This document shows, piece by piece, positions 1 to 9,376 of a stretch of DNA of 64,000 bases. The stretch covers positions 1,116,001-1,180,000 of the forward strand of contig NZ_JACCFK010000001.1 in assembly GCF_013410405.1 (NCBI RefSeq). The letters run 5' to 3'. A model generated the notes under the pieces. The model saw only the letters and a list, made by a program, of their open reading frames with translations. It made no database searches and was not told where the DNA came from. Every line of letters begins with the position of its first letter. Position 1 is the stretch's first letter. A program made the translations under genes and the position numbers. This stretch comes from Amycolatopsis endophytica (GTDB lineage: Bacteria; Actinomycetota; Actinomycetes; Mycobacteriales; Pseudonocardiaceae).

Positions 1-1268
1 AGGCCGGACAACACGTCACCGGACCCGGCGGTGGCCAGCCACGACCCGCGCGCGACGTTGACCAGCACCCGCCCGCCCGGATCGGCGACGATCGTGACGT
101 TGCCCTTGAGCAGTACGACCGCGTCGAACTTGGCCGCGGCCTCGCGCACCGACGCGACCCGGTCCTCTCCCGGTGGCCTGCCCATGAGCCGTTCGAACTC
201 GCCCGCGTGCGGGGTCAGCACCAGCGGCGTGCCCGGGTCGCGGGCGTCGAGGACGTCGGGCTGCTGGGCCATCAGCGTTGTCGCGTCCGCGTCCGCGCAC
301 ACCGGCACCCCGGCGCCGAGGACGTGCGTGAGCACCTCGCGGCCCTCCCGGCCGGTGCCGATACCCGGCCCGACCACCCACGCCTGCACGCGTCCGGCGT
401 CGGTCACCGAACCGGTCGCGACGACCTCCGGCCAGCGCGAGCGCACCACGTCGGCGGCCGGACCGGCGTAGCGGACCATGCCGGACGTGCTCAGCACCGC
501 GGACCCGGTCGCGAGCACCGCCGCACCCGGGTAGGTCGCCGAACCGGCCGCGATACCGGTGACACCCTGGCTGTACTTGTCGTCCCGGGGGCCGGGGACG
601 GGCCAGGCGAGACCGACGTCGACCGGGTCCAGCTGCCGCAGGTCCGGCTCGTCGAGGTCCAGCCCGAGGTCGACGAACTCGACCCGCCCGCAGCGGTCCG
701 GGCCGAGCACGTGGACCGGTTTGCGGGCGCCGAACGTGACCGTCCGGGTGGCTGTGACGGCGTCGCCGGGGACCACGCCGGTGTCCGGTTCGACGCCGCT
801 GGGCAGGTCGACGGCCAGGACCGGCGCGCTGACGTGCTCCAGCAGAGCGGCCGCGTCCGGGCGCAGACCGCCGTGCGCGGACAGGCCCACGATGCCGTCG
901 ATCACCAGGTCCGCGGTCGCCAGCACCCGCGGACCGTCCTCGGCTCCGACGACGCGGCCCCGCGCGCGGCGCAGCGCGGCGAGCCCGGCGGGGTGCGCCT
1001 TCTCCGGATTGAGCAGCACCGCGGTCACGCCGACGTTGCGCCTTCGCAGGAACGCCCCGGCCCACAACGCGTCACCGCCGTTGTTGCCCGCGCCGACGAG
1101 GAGCACGACGTGGCGACCGGCGACCTTGCCGGTGTGCTCGGCCAGCATCTCGGCGGCGTGCACGGAGACCGCGAAGGCGGCTTTGTGCATCAACGCGCCT
1201 TCGGCGGTGACGGCCAGCAGCCGCTCCTCAGCGTGACGGATCCGTTCTGTGGTCCAGAAGCCTCGCAC
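1..1268 (-). CDS. nnr: Bifunctional NAD(P)H-hydrate epimerase / ADP-dependent dehydratase (C-terminus cut by window edge)
   Basis: Repairs hydrated NAD(P)H: the N-terminal domain epimerises the hydrate and the C-terminal ribokinase-like domain dehydrates it with ADP. Reading from a GTG at 1268 gives an N-terminus with RGFWTTERIRHAEE and then VGAGNNGGDA, the YjeF_N signature, near residue 60. The C-terminal domain shows GVTGIAAGSATYPGA and, at the very edge of the window, AGSGDVLSG, the catalytic glycine-rich motif of the dehydratase. About 422 codons are visible and I infer that roughly 50-70 C-terminal residues are missing. It lies 63 bp downstream of glmS on the same strand, so co-transcription is possible. 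The family assignment is secure; the start codon is the weaker part. Confidence 0.9.
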   Translation of the reverse strand, partial: MRGFWTTERIRHAEERLLAVTAEGALMHKAAFAVSVHAAEMLAEHTGKVAGRHVVLLVGAGNNGGDALWAGAFLRRRNVGVTAVLLNPEKAHPAGLAALRRARGRVVGAEDGPRVLATADLVIDGIVGLSAHGGLRPDAAALLEHVSAPVLAVDLPSGVEPDTGVVPGDAVTATRTVTFGARKPVHVLGPDRCGRVEFVDLGLDLDEPDLRQLDPVDVGLAWPVPGPRDDKYSQGVTGIAAGSATYPGAAVLATGSAVLSTSGMVRYAGPAADVVRSRWPEVVATGSVTDAGRVQAWVVGPGIGTGREGREVLTHVLGAGVPVCADADATTLMAQQPDVLDARDPGTPLVLTPHAGEFERLMGRPPGEDRVASVREAAAKFDAVVLLKGNVTIVADPGGRVLVNVARGSWLATAGSGDVLSG

Positions 1269-1331
1269 GGGTCGAGGCTAGCGGCGCGGAGCGCCTCCGT
1301 TGAGGGTGGTGGTGGGGAAGCGGCTGGCTGT

Positions 1332-3194
1332 CTACTCGACCGTGACGGACTTCGCCAGGTTCCGCGGCTTGTCCACGTCGTAACCACGCGAGCGAGCGAT
1401 CTCGGCCGACAGCACCTGCAGCGGCACCGTCGACACGAGCGGCTGCAGCAGCGTCGGCACCGCCGGAACCTCGATCAGCTCGTCGGCGAACGGCCGCACC
1501 GTGTCGTCGCCTTCCTCGGCGATCACGATCGTGCGGGCACCACGCGCCTGGATCTCGCTGATGTTGGACACCAGCTTCGCGTGCAGCACCGCGCGCCCCT
1601 TGGGCGAGGGCATCACGACGACGACCGGCAGACCCTCCTCGATCAGCGCGATCGGGCCGTGCTTGAGCTCACCGGCGGCGAACGCCTCCGCGTGCATGTA
1701 CGCCAGCTCCTTGAGCTTGAGCGCACCCTCCAGCGCGACCGGGTAGCCGACGTGCCTGCCCAGGAACAGCACCGCCTTCGAGTCGGCGATGCCTCGGGAC
1801 AGCTCCCGCACCTGGTCCACAGTGGACAACACCTTGTGCACGGCGGCCGACATGCCCTCCAGCTCGGCGAACTCGCGGGCCACCTCGTCCGGGTACTTCG
1901 TGCCGCGGGCCTGCGCGAGCGCGAGACCGACCAGGTAGTTCGCGGCGATCTGCGACAGGAACGTCTTCGTCGCCGCCACGCCGACCTCCGGCCCGGCGTG
2001 GGTGTAGAGCACCGCGTCGGACTCGCGCGGGATCTGCGCACCGTTGGTGTTGCACACGGCCAGCACGCGCGCCTTCTGGTCACGCGCGTGGCGGATCGCT
2101 TCGAGCGTGTCCGCGGTCTCCCCGGACTGCGACACGGCGACGACCAGCGTGTCCCGGTCGAGCACCGGGTCGCGGTAGCGGAACTCGCTGGCCAGCTCGA
2201 CCTCGACCGGCAGCCGGCACCAGTGCTCGATCGCGTACTTCGCGACCAGCCCGGAGTGGTAGGCCGAACCGCAGGCGACGACGAACACCTTGTCGACCTC
2301 GCGCAGGTCCTGGTCGGACAGGCGCTGTTCGTCGAGGATGACGCGGCCGCCCGCGAAGTGGCCGCGCAGCGTGTTGGCCAGCGCCTCCGGCTGCTCTTCG
2401 ATCTCCTTGAGCATGAAGTACTCGTGGCCGCCCTTCTCGGCGGCGGAGAGATCCCAGTTGACCGTGAACGGCTTGCCCTGCGCGGGCTCACCGCCGAAGT
2501 CGGAGATGTCGTAGCCGTCCCGGCTGATGACGACGACCTGGTCCTGCCCCAGCTCCACGGCCTCGCGGGTGTGCTCGATGAAGGCCGACACGTCCGAGGC
2601 GACGAAGTGCTCACCCTCGCCGACACCCACGACCAGCGGCGACGACCGGCGCGCCGCGACGATCAGGCCGGGCTCGTCGGCGTGGGTCACGACCAGCGTG
2701 AACGCGCCCTCCAGCCGACGGCACACGACACGCACGCTGGCGGGCAGGTCACCGGCGGTGGGGCCGCCGGCGTAGGCGCGGGCCACCAGGTGGGCGGCGG
2801 TCTCGGTGTCGGTGTCGCTGGTCATCTCGACGCCGTCGGCTTCCAGCTCGGCGCGCAGCGCGGAGAAGTTCTCGATGATGCCGTTGTGCACGACGGCGAC
2901 GCGCTCGGAGGCGTCGCGGTGCGGGTGCGAGTTGCGGTCGATCGGGGCGCCGTGGGTGGCCCAGCGCGTGTGCCCCATGCCCGCCGTGCCCGCGAACCGG
3001 TCGAGCCCGGTCTCGGCCAGCGCGCCCTCCAGGTTGGCCAGCCGCCCGGCCTTGCGCTCGACGGTCAGCGCGCCCGCGCCGTCCAGCACGGCCACACCTG
3101 CCGAGTCATAGCCCCGGTACTCCATCCGGCGCAGCCCGCCGAGCACGACGTCCAGTGCCTGCCGGTGGCCGACATATCCCACGATTCCGCACAC
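1332..3194 (-). CDS. glmS: Glutamine--fructose-6-phosphate aminotransferase (isomerizing)
   Basis: Makes glucosamine-6-phosphate from fructose-6-phosphate and glutamine, the first committed step to UDP-GlcNAc for peptidoglycan. The 620-residue length is normal. The start is a GTG followed directly by the catalytic cysteine (CGIVGYVGHRQ), so removal of the initiator Met exposes the Ntn nucleophile. The glutaminase half (about 1-240) is followed by two SIS sugar-isomerase domains, with SQSGETADT in the first. The tail PRNLAKSVTVE is the conserved C-terminal loop that closes over the sugar. glmM lies about 4 kb away, giving two steps of the same pathway in one neighbourhood. A 123-bp divergent spacer separates it from the hydrolase gene. 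I saw no glmS-ribozyme-like leader. Confidence 0.97.
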   Translation of the reverse strand: MCGIVGYVGHRQALDVVLGGLRRMEYRGYDSAGVAVLDGAGALTVERKAGRLANLEGALAETGLDRFAGTAGMGHTRWATHGAPIDRNSHPHRDASERVAVVHNGIIENFSALRAELEADGVEMTSDTDTETAAHLVARAYAGGPTAGDLPASVRVVCRRLEGAFTLVVTHADEPGLIVAARRSSPLVVGVGEGEHFVASDVSAFIEHTREAVELGQDQVVVISRDGYDISDFGGEPAQGKPFTVNWDLSAAEKGGHEYFMLKEIEEQPEALANTLRGHFAGGRVILDEQRLSDQDLREVDKVFVVACGSAYHSGLVAKYAIEHWCRLPVEVELASEFRYRDPVLDRDTLVVAVSQSGETADTLEAIRHARDQKARVLAVCNTNGAQIPRESDAVLYTHAGPEVGVAATKTFLSQIAANYLVGLALAQARGTKYPDEVAREFAELEGMSAAVHKVLSTVDQVRELSRGIADSKAVLFLGRHVGYPVALEGALKLKELAYMHAEAFAAGELKHGPIALIEEGLPVVVVMPSPKGRAVLHAKLVSNISEIQARGARTIVIAEEGDDTVRPFADELIEVPAVPTLLQPLVSTVPLQVLSAEIARSRGYDVDKPRNLAKSVTVE

Positions 3195-3317
3195 ACCACC
3201 AGCCTAACGAGGGAAACGGGGTGCTCTCCCCCGGCTCATCTCCACCGGAGGGGGAACCACACTTCCGCGAGGATGTTGCGCGGCCGTGCCGGGCCCGGCT
3301 GCCCTAAGCTCTCGACC

Positions 3318-4133
3318 ATGGTCAGCAAGCCCAAGGAGCTGCTCGAAGAGCTGTCGCACGAGGGACCGCACGACGTGCTGCGGGGCAATCTCGCGCTCGC
3401 CGGATTGCCCGGTGTGGTCTTCACCCCACGGAGCGGCCTGAGCCTGCCCGCCGTCGCGTTCGGGCACGGCTGGCTGCAGCCGCCGGGGCGCTACCGCGGG
3501 CTGCTGAGCCACCTCGCGAGCTGGGGCATCGTCGCGGCGGCGCCCGCCACGCAGCTGGGGCCGCTGCCCTCGCACCGGCTGCTGGCCGCCGATCTGCGCA
3601 CGACGCTCGACATCGTCACCGGCGTGCGGCTGGGCCCGGACAGCATCAGCGTCGATCCGGCGCGGCTCGGTGTCGCCGGTCACTCGACGGGCGGCGGATC
3701 GGCCGTGCTGGCGGCGGCTGCTTCGGACGGCGTCCGCTGCGTGGCGACCTACGCCGCGGCGCAGACCCTGCCGTCGGCGAGCGCGGCCGCCGCTTCGGTT
3801 TCGGCGCCGGGTCTGCACCTGGCCGCGGACGGTGACCTGGTCGCGCCCGCGATCGGCAACTCCGAGGCGATCGCCAAGGCGTGGGGCGGACCGGTCCAGT
3901 TCCGGAAACTCGACAAGTCGACACACCTCGCGGTGACCGAGGGCAGCCACTGGAGCCAGCGACTGCTGCACGGCAAGCCGAAGCACCGGGTCCAGACGCT
4001 GGTCCGGGCACTGTTCACGGCGTTCTTCCTGACGCACCTGACGAAGACGGACAAGTACCGGCCCCTGCTGGAGTCGGACGTGAAGCGCGCGGCGATCGAC
4101 TTCGAGCGCGGCCCGGAGTCGGTCCCCGCCTGA
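3318..4133 (+). CDS. Alpha/beta hydrolase (dienelactone-hydrolase / PET-hydrolase-like fold)
   Basis: A 271-residue single-domain hydrolase of unknown substrate. The nucleophile elbow GHSTGGGS puts the catalytic serine at residue 123. An acidic residue in AADGDLVAP (Asp173) and a histidine in KSTHLAV (His203) complete a plausible triad. The oxyanion-hole region is FGHGWLQPP near residue 55. No signal peptide is evident, so it is probably cytoplasmic. The ATG at 3318 was chosen because the protein homology starts there; the open frame extends far upstream but is antisense to glmS and nnr. It is transcribed divergently from glmS. Mycobacterium has other genes at this position relative to glmS, so this looks like a local difference. 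Confidence 0.85.
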   Translation: MVSKPKELLEELSHEGPHDVLRGNLALAGLPGVVFTPRSGLSLPAVAFGHGWLQPPGRYRGLLSHLASWGIVAAAPATQLGPLPSHRLLAADLRTTLDIVTGVRLGPDSISVDPARLGVAGHSTGGGSAVLAAAASDGVRCVATYAAAQTLPSASAAAASVSAPGLHLAADGDLVAPAIGNSEAIAKAWGGPVQFRKLDKSTHLAVTEGSHWSQRLLHGKPKHRVQTLVRALFTAFFLTHLTKTDKYRPLLESDVKRAAIDFERGPESVPA

Positions 4134-4140
4134 CCGGCGC

Positions 4141-4369
4141 GCGAGTCCCACCCTCCGGGGCGCGAGTGCTGCGTCGCGGGGCGCGAGCCCCACGCTCCCG
4201 CGCGCCAGTGCTGCGTTGCGGGGCGCGAGTCGCACGGTCCCGCTCGAGTCCCACGGTCCCGCGCGCGAATCCTGCGTTCCCGAGCGCGAGCCCCACGCTC
4301 CCGCGCCCGAGTCCTGCGTCCCCGACCGCGAGTCCCACCCTCCGGGGCGCGAGTGCTGCGTCGCGGGGC
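4141..4369. repeat. Tandem array of eleven 21-bp units
   Basis: Eleven imperfect units (nine of 21 bp, two of 20 bp) with rough consensus GCGAGTCCYRCGYTCCCGCGC fill the space between two convergent genes. Units start at 4141, 4162, 4183, 4204, 4225, 4245, 4265, 4286, 4307, 4328 and 4349. Units 1-2 (4141-4182) recur exactly as units 10-11 (4328-4369), which suggests duplication within the array. No open frame on either strand here looks coding. The 21-bp spacing equals two helical turns. Function is unknown; a terminator, protein-binding array or simple slippage product are all possible. Confidence 0.85.
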
Positions 4370-4419
4370 GCGAAGCTTGCCGGTCGTGCGCGGGCTGGCG
4401 CCGGTGCCCGGCCGAGGGG

Positions 4420-4779
4420 TCAGGCCAGCCAGTCCTTCGTGGAGTAGTCGTCCTCGACTTCCTCGGTGCGGACGTGCCGTCCGCGCGGGCGGCTGGGTGC
4501 TGCGTGCCGGTTCGTGGGCTCGGTGGCGAGGTCGGGGTCTTCGAAGTCCACGCCGAGCGAGTCGTTCGGGTCCGGTTTCTCGGGGCGCTCCCAGCCCGCG
4601 GCCGTGGTCCGGCTCGCGCGCTCGTGCAGGCTCTGCAGCTCCGTGGCGGCCTGCTGGACGAGGTCGTCGGCGCGAGCCTGGCTCTCCGCGAGACTCGTCT
4701 CGACACGACGGCCCGCCAGGTCGTTGCGGGCGGTGCGCTCGGCGCTGATCGCGTCGAGCTTCGCCTGGAAGCCGCTCAC
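4420..4779 (-). CDS. Small charged protein of an ESX-substrate-like cassette
   Basis: A 119-residue protein that I do not recognise. Residues 1-65 are predicted helical and rich in Ala, Glu, Arg and Gln (MSGFQAKLDAISAERTARN), suggesting a short coiled coil. The rest is hydrophilic and disordered with an acidic end (EEVEDDYSTKDWLA). There is no signal peptide or membrane segment. The GTG start overlaps the stop of the upstream 717-residue gene by 4 bp (GTGA), so translation is probably coupled. Position and character suggest a chaperone-like or accessory partner of the large protein, by analogy with the YbaB-like gene of the cassette at 50490. That role is an inference. Confidence 0.75.
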   Translation of the reverse strand: MSGFQAKLDAISAERTARNDLAGRRVETSLAESQARADDLVQQAATELQSLHERASRTTAAGWERPEKPDPNDSLGVDFEDPDLATEPTNRHAAPSRPRGRHVRTEEVEDDYSTKDWLA

Positions 4780-6929
4780 GAGGTCTCCTCGTCGTCCAGC
4801 GAACCGCTGATCCGGCCCGTCGAGCCCGCCACCGCGAAGATGTCCCCGTCGACGCGGTAGGCGCGCGAGGTCCGCTCCGGTTCGTCCTGGGCACCGGCGC
4901 CGACGGGCGGCATCCCGCCGACCATGCCGCTGTCCGGCACCGTGCCGAGGGTTGCCCCGTCGGCGGCGGGCACCGGCTGGTCGAGGGCACCGGGGTCGCC
5001 GAGGGAACCGCTGAGCGCGCCCTCGGTGGCCAGTCCGTCCGCCACGCCGCCGACGGTCGCCGGGACGGTCCCTTCCGTGACTCCGGAGGGATCCACGGGC
5101 AGCGGCGAAGGCTGCGAAACACCGTCCGCTGCGGCCTCGGACCGCCCTGCGGTCCCCACCTGCTCAGCGGCCGGATCGGGCGCATCGCCTTCGCCGGGGA
5201 TGGGCGTGCCCGGCACCGAGTGCCCGGCCTGCTGCCCGTCCGCGGGCTCCTCGCCGAGGGTGTACGTCGTGGGGGTGCCGCTGCCGTCGTCGACGGTGAC
5301 CACCGTCGGACCGGTCTCGCCCTGCGGGCGTTCCGCCGTGATCCGCAGGCCGGCGTCCTCGAGGTGGATCTTGCCGTCCGGCCCCGGCGTGTAGGCGGGC
5401 TGCGCCGGGTCCGCGGCGCCCCAGTTCAGCTGGTAGTCCTTCGCCTCGCCGGGACCGGTGTCGATGCTGATGCCCATCCGGCCGTCCTGGTCCGGTTCGG
5501 ACATTTCGATCCTGCTGTCACCGCGCTGGACCGTCACGGTGTCCCGCTCCTCCGCCACCGGCGGCACCACCGGAGCAGGAGCAGCAGCGGGAGCAACCGG
5601 CGCGGCGGCAGGGGCAGCCGCGGGCACGGCCCCCGCACCACCACCGGACGCCCCACCACCGCCAGACGCCCCACCGCCGGAAGCGGCGCCACCCGCCGAA
5701 CCGCCAGAGCCACCGGCCCCGGCGGCACCCGCGCTCGGCGTGACCACCGCGGCTGCGGCGCCGACGTCGGCGAACGGGTCGTCCGGCACCTTCTGCAGCT
5801 CCGTGTTCAGCGCCGACCACTGGCCCGCCACCGCGACACGCGTGTTCTCGCACATCGTCTGGAAGTCGCCGACCAGCCCGGAGAACCACGTGCAGAAGTT
5901 CGACAGGTACTGCTTCGCCCAGGCCTGGACCGCGTCCAGCAGCTCGTCGGACATCCCGAAGCTCGCCCCGGTGATCAGTTGCGAGGCCAGCGCCGGGTTC
6001 TGCGTGAACAGGAAACCGGTGAAGTGCTTGAAGTCGTCGGCGCTGGCGTTGCGGCCGAGCTCGGCGATCCGGGCGAGGCGGTCGATCTCCTGCGCGGTCA
6101 GCCCGTTCCGCTGCGGCCACGTCTGGAACGAGTACCGCAACACCCACGAAGCCTTGTCGCGGCAGGAACCGGCGATCGCGGCGACGGTGCGGGTGATGAC
6201 GTCGGCGGCGTGTTCGAGGGACTGCTCGACCGTCTTGACCCCGTCACCGAACTTCGTCCAGGACGCGGAAGCCGCGTTCTTCCCGCCGCCCTCCCACTGG
6301 CCGAACAGGTTCTGCATCGCCTGGTTCTGCGTCGGCGACGCGTCCGCGACCGACTCCCGCACCTGCACGATCTCGTTCGCGCCCGCGGTGAACTTGGCGA
6401 AGGGGATGTCCCGCTGCTCGTCGTAGCGCTCGACGACGTCCTGCGCGAGCCGGTAGTCGGGCAGGCCGGGCGCGACGATCGCCCGCGCCTTGCTGTAGAC
6501 CGGCAGCCAGGTTCCGAAGCAGGCGAGACCGGCGTTGCCGGTGTCCAGGATCTCGTTCGAGTTCCCGGCGCCGGGGTCGGTGTCCGAACCCTTCATCGCG
6601 TCCAGGCGCGCCTTGCCGTCGTCGACCGCGCGTCGCTGGTCTTCACGCGCGGCGTCGAGGTTCGCGTCGTGCTGGCCCTGCGCTGTGGAGTACGCGTCGT
6701 AGGCGTAGGCGCCGTCGCGGAGGTCGCCCGCGTCGAAGTCGAACCGGTCCTGGTAAGACTCCAGCAGCCGCTTCTTCTCGTTGTCGTTCTCGAAGCCGTA
6801 GACGACCGGGTCCGCGTTGCCGATGGCGTCGAAGTAGCGGGTCAGCAGCGTGCGCTTGGTGTCGTCGGCGATCTTCGGGTCGTCGACGAGCTGCTGGACC
6901 TCCTGGATCGTCGGCAGCCGTGCCACCAT
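4776..6929 (-). CDS. Large WXG100/PPE-like putative type VII secretion substrate
   Basis: A 717-residue protein without a signal peptide. The N-terminal 370 residues are helical, with LFGQWEGGGKNAAS and GQWSALNTELQ as tryptophan motifs reminiscent of WXG/LXG helical hairpins. Residues about 385-450 form a low-complexity Gly/Ala/Ser then Pro/Ala linker. A beta-rich segment follows (EMSEPDQDGRMGISIDTGPG), then an acidic Pro/Gly-rich tail ending SRAYRVDGDIFAVAG. Long proteins of this shape in actinomycetes are commonly ESX substrates, so I infer export through the locus at 10-26 kb. It is preceded by an EspC-like gene with a 1-bp overlap (TGATG) and followed by a GTGA-coupled small gene, indicating one operon. 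No enzymatic motif was recognised. Confidence 0.8.
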   Translation of the reverse strand: MVARLPTIQEVQQLVDDPKIADDTKRTLLTRYFDAIGNADPVVYGFENDNEKKRLLESYQDRFDFDAGDLRDGAYAYDAYSTAQGQHDANLDAAREDQRRAVDDGKARLDAMKGSDTDPGAGNSNEILDTGNAGLACFGTWLPVYSKARAIVAPGLPDYRLAQDVVERYDEQRDIPFAKFTAGANEIVQVRESVADASPTQNQAMQNLFGQWEGGGKNAASASWTKFGDGVKTVEQSLEHAADVITRTVAAIAGSCRDKASWVLRYSFQTWPQRNGLTAQEIDRLARIAELGRNASADDFKHFTGFLFTQNPALASQLITGASFGMSDELLDAVQAWAKQYLSNFCTWFSGLVGDFQTMCENTRVAVAGQWSALNTELQKVPDDPFADVGAAAAVVTPSAGAAGAGGSGGSAGGAASGGGASGGGGASGGGAGAVPAAAPAAAPVAPAAAPAPVVPPVAEERDTVTVQRGDSRIEMSEPDQDGRMGISIDTGPGEAKDYQLNWGAADPAQPAYTPGPDGKIHLEDAGLRITAERPQGETGPTVVTVDDGSGTPTTYTLGEEPADGQQAGHSVPGTPIPGEGDAPDPAAEQVGTAGRSEAAADGVSQPSPLPVDPSGVTEGTVPATVGGVADGLATEGALSGSLGDPGALDQPVPAADGATLGTVPDSGMVGGMPPVGAGAQDEPERTSRAYRVDGDIFAVAGSTGRISGSLDDEETS

Positions 6930-7243
6930 CAGCTCGCCGCCGTCCGCACGTCGGCCTGGGTCCGGTCGTCAGCCGCCGTGTAGGACTTGCCCGCGCCGGT
7001 CAGGTTGTCCGCGTACACACCGGACGCCCGCACGTAGCTGTCCACACACGCCACCAGCCGCTCCACCCCGGCCCGGTACCCCTCGAACGACTCGTGGTGC
7101 TTTCGGCCGAAGTCCCCGGCCGTGATCCGGACCTCACGCAGGGCGGCCAGCGTGTACTTCAGCTGTGTGCCTGCCTCGTCCCGGACCGCGCCCGCCGCGG
7201 CGTCCAGCTGCTGCGGATCGACCTCGTACCCGGCCACGACCAC
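6929..7243 (-). CDS. EspC-like (DUF2580) ESX secretion-associated protein
   Basis: A 104-residue helical-hairpin protein: GYEVDPQQLDAAAGAVRDE at the start, then a second helix ending ASGVYADNLTGAGKSY. This matches the pattern of EspC-type ESX-1 secretion-associated proteins, which are co-secreted with a larger partner encoded next to them. It has no signal peptide. The start is a GTG. It is the first gene of the three-gene cassette; its stop overlaps the ATG of the large protein by 1 bp. The 63 bp separating it from glmM may hold the cassette promoter, but no clear boxes were seen. Confidence 0.8.
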   Translation of the reverse strand: MVVAGYEVDPQQLDAAAGAVRDEAGTQLKYTLAALREVRITAGDFGRKHHESFEGYRAGVERLVACVDSYVRASGVYADNLTGAGKSYTAADDRTQADVRTAAS

Positions 7244-7306
7244 TTCCCCTCATCCCATGCCGTCCGCACAGAATGTACCCACCGGGTACGACAGTTCGCA
7301 GACAGT

Positions 7307-8641
7307 TCACGAGACCGACGAGACGACCCCCGCGAGCCGGTCCGCGGCGGTCTGCGCGATGTCCTGCGCCGGAGCCTCGACCATCACCCGCACCAGCTGC
7401 TCGGTGCCGGACGGGCGCAGCAGGACACGGCCCTCGTCGCCGAGTTCGGCCTCCACGGCCTGGACGGCCTCGCGCACCAGGTCGGACTTCGCGACCGTCG
7501 CCTTGTCCGTGACCCGCACGTTCACCAGCACCTGCGGCAGCTTGCGCATGACCCCGGCCAGTTCGGCCAGCGGCTTGCCGGTCGAGGCGACACGGCTCAT
7601 CACGCGCAGCGCCGTGAGCAGGCCGTCGCCCGTGGTGGCCAGCGCCGGGAACACCACGTGCCCCGACTGCTCGCCACCCAGCGCGTAGCCGCCCGAGCGC
7701 AACTCCTCCAGCACGTACCGGTCACCGACGGCGGTCGTGCGCAGGGTGACCTCGTGGTCCCGCATCGCCAGGTGCAGGCCGAGGTTGCTCATCACGGTCG
7801 CGACGAGGGTGTCGTGCGTCAGCTCGCCGCTTTCGGCCATCGCCAGCGCGAGGACCGCCATGATCTGGTCACCGTCCACCAGCTCACCGGAAGAGTCCAC
7901 GGCCAGGCAGCGGTCGGCGTCACCGTCGTGCGCGATGCCCAGGTCGGCGCCGTGCTCGACGACCATCGCCTGGAGGTCCTCCGGGTGCGTGGAACCGCAG
8001 CCGTCGTTGATGTTGATGCCGTCCGGGCCGGCGTGGATGGCGATGACCTCGGCGCCCGCTTTGCGATAGACCTCCGGCGCGGCGAACGAGGCCGCTCCGT
8101 TGGCGCAGTCGACCACGATCCGCAGCCCGGTCAGCGGGTGCGGGGTCGCGTCGAGCAGGTGGTCCGTGTAGCGCTCGATGGCGTCGTCGACGTCGGTGAC
8201 GCGGCCGATCCCGGCGCCGGTGGGCCTGCCGCCATTGCCGTCCAGCCCGGCCTCGATCTCGTCCTCGATGCCGTCCGGCAGCTTGTGCCCCCCGGAGGCG
8301 AAGAGCTTGATCCCGTTGTCCGGCATCGGGTTGTGCGATGCGGAGATCATCACGCCGAGGTCCGCCTCCAGCGCGCCGACGAGGTAGGCGACGGCGGGCG
8401 TCGGCTGGATGCCCACGCGCAGGACGTCCGCGCCGGCCGAGGCGAGGCCCGCCACCACGGCAGCCTCCAGCATCTCGCCGCTGGCGCGGGGGTCGCGTCC
8501 GACGACCGCGACGGGGCGGTGCGAGCGGTCGTGCGCGGCGAGCACGCGGGCCGCGCTGGCCGCGACGGACAGCGCCAGCTCCGGCGTCAGCTCACCGTTG
8601 GCCAGGCCCCTGACCCCGTCAGTGCCGAAAAGGCGAGCCAT
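7307..8641 (-). CDS. glmM: Phosphoglucosamine mutase
   Basis: Interconverts glucosamine-6-phosphate and glucosamine-1-phosphate for UDP-GlcNAc synthesis. The 444-residue protein starts [12 protein letters not shown], the standard N-terminus. The active-site loop [14 protein letters not shown] places the phosphorylated serine at residue 102. The metal-binding loop DGDADR and the C-terminal phosphate-binding loop [14 protein letters not shown] are present. A longer open frame begins 43 codons upstream, but the ATG at 8641 has a good ribosome-binding site (GAGGAGAGGATC) and matches the family. It sits just downstream of rplM-rpsI, behind a terminator, as in Mycobacterium. Confidence 0.97.
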   Translation of the reverse strand: MARLFGTDGVRGLANGELTPELALSVAASAARVLAAHDRSHRPVAVVGRDPRASGEMLEAAVVAGLASAGADVLRVGIQPTPAVAYLVGALEADLGVMISASHNPMPDNGIKLFASGGHKLPDGIEDEIEAGLDGNGGRPTGAGIGRVTDVDDAIERYTDHLLDATPHPLTGLRIVVDCANGAASFAAPEVYRKAGAEVIAIHAGPDGININDGCGSTHPEDLQAMVVEHGADLGIAHDGDADRCLAVDSSGELVDGDQIMAVLALAMAESGELTHDTLVATVMSNLGLHLAMRDHEVTLRTTAVGDRYVLEELRSGGYALGGEQSGHVVFPALATTGDGLLTALRVMSRVASTGKPLAELAGVMRKLPQVLVNVRVTDKATVAKSDLVREAVQAVEAELGDEGRVLLRPSGTEQLVRVMVEAPAQDIAQTAADRLAGVVSSVS

Positions 8642-8766
8642 CTGATCCTCTCCTCGAGCCGTGCGACCCCGACAACCTAGCGTCCCCCCCGTTCGACGGT
8701 AACGCTCACCTCGGACATCGTCGGGAGGGTGCGTTCCGCTGCACGGACGTGCTTTTCGCACGTTAC

Positions 8767-8783
8767 ACACGCACCCTGCGTGT
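8767..8783. promoter_or_regulatory. Short inverted repeat upstream of glmM
   Basis: ACACGCA and TGCGTGT flank a 3-bp centre, with weaker symmetry continuing outward. It lies about 125 bp upstream of the glmM start and just beyond the rpsI terminator, where a glmM promoter or operator would be expected. No convincing -10/-35 pair was found. Confidence 0.25.
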
Positions 8784-8801
8784 CACTTGTGCGTGAACGA
8801 C

Positions 8802-8835
8802 GAAGGCGCCCACCCGGAACCGGATGGGCGCCTTC
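8802..8835 (-). terminator. Hairpin terminator of rplM-rpsI
   Basis: A 16-bp stem with a single mismatch (GAAGGCGCCCA half) and a 2-nt centre lies 20 bp downstream of the rpsI stop. It lacks a long T tract, as is common in high-GC actinomycetes. Confidence 0.85.
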
Positions 8836-8854
8836 GCAGGCAGCTGGGCGCGGA

Positions 8855-9372
<518 letters not shown>

Positions 9373-9376
<4 letters not shown>

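Noticed and set aside
1269..1331. glmS riboswitch/ribozyme or other regulatory RNA near glmS
   Set aside because: The sequence upstream of glmS (3195-3317) is too short and lacks the ribozyme core; such ribozymes are typical of Firmicutes. The 1269-1331 spacer is downstream of glmS and shows nothing.
207..4133. 1308-codon plus-strand frame
   Set aside because: Only the last 271 codons, from the ATG at 3318, have hydrolase homology. The rest is antisense to nnr and glmS.
4141..4369. CRISPR array
   Set aside because: Units are contiguous with no unique spacers, the period is too short and no cas genes are present.
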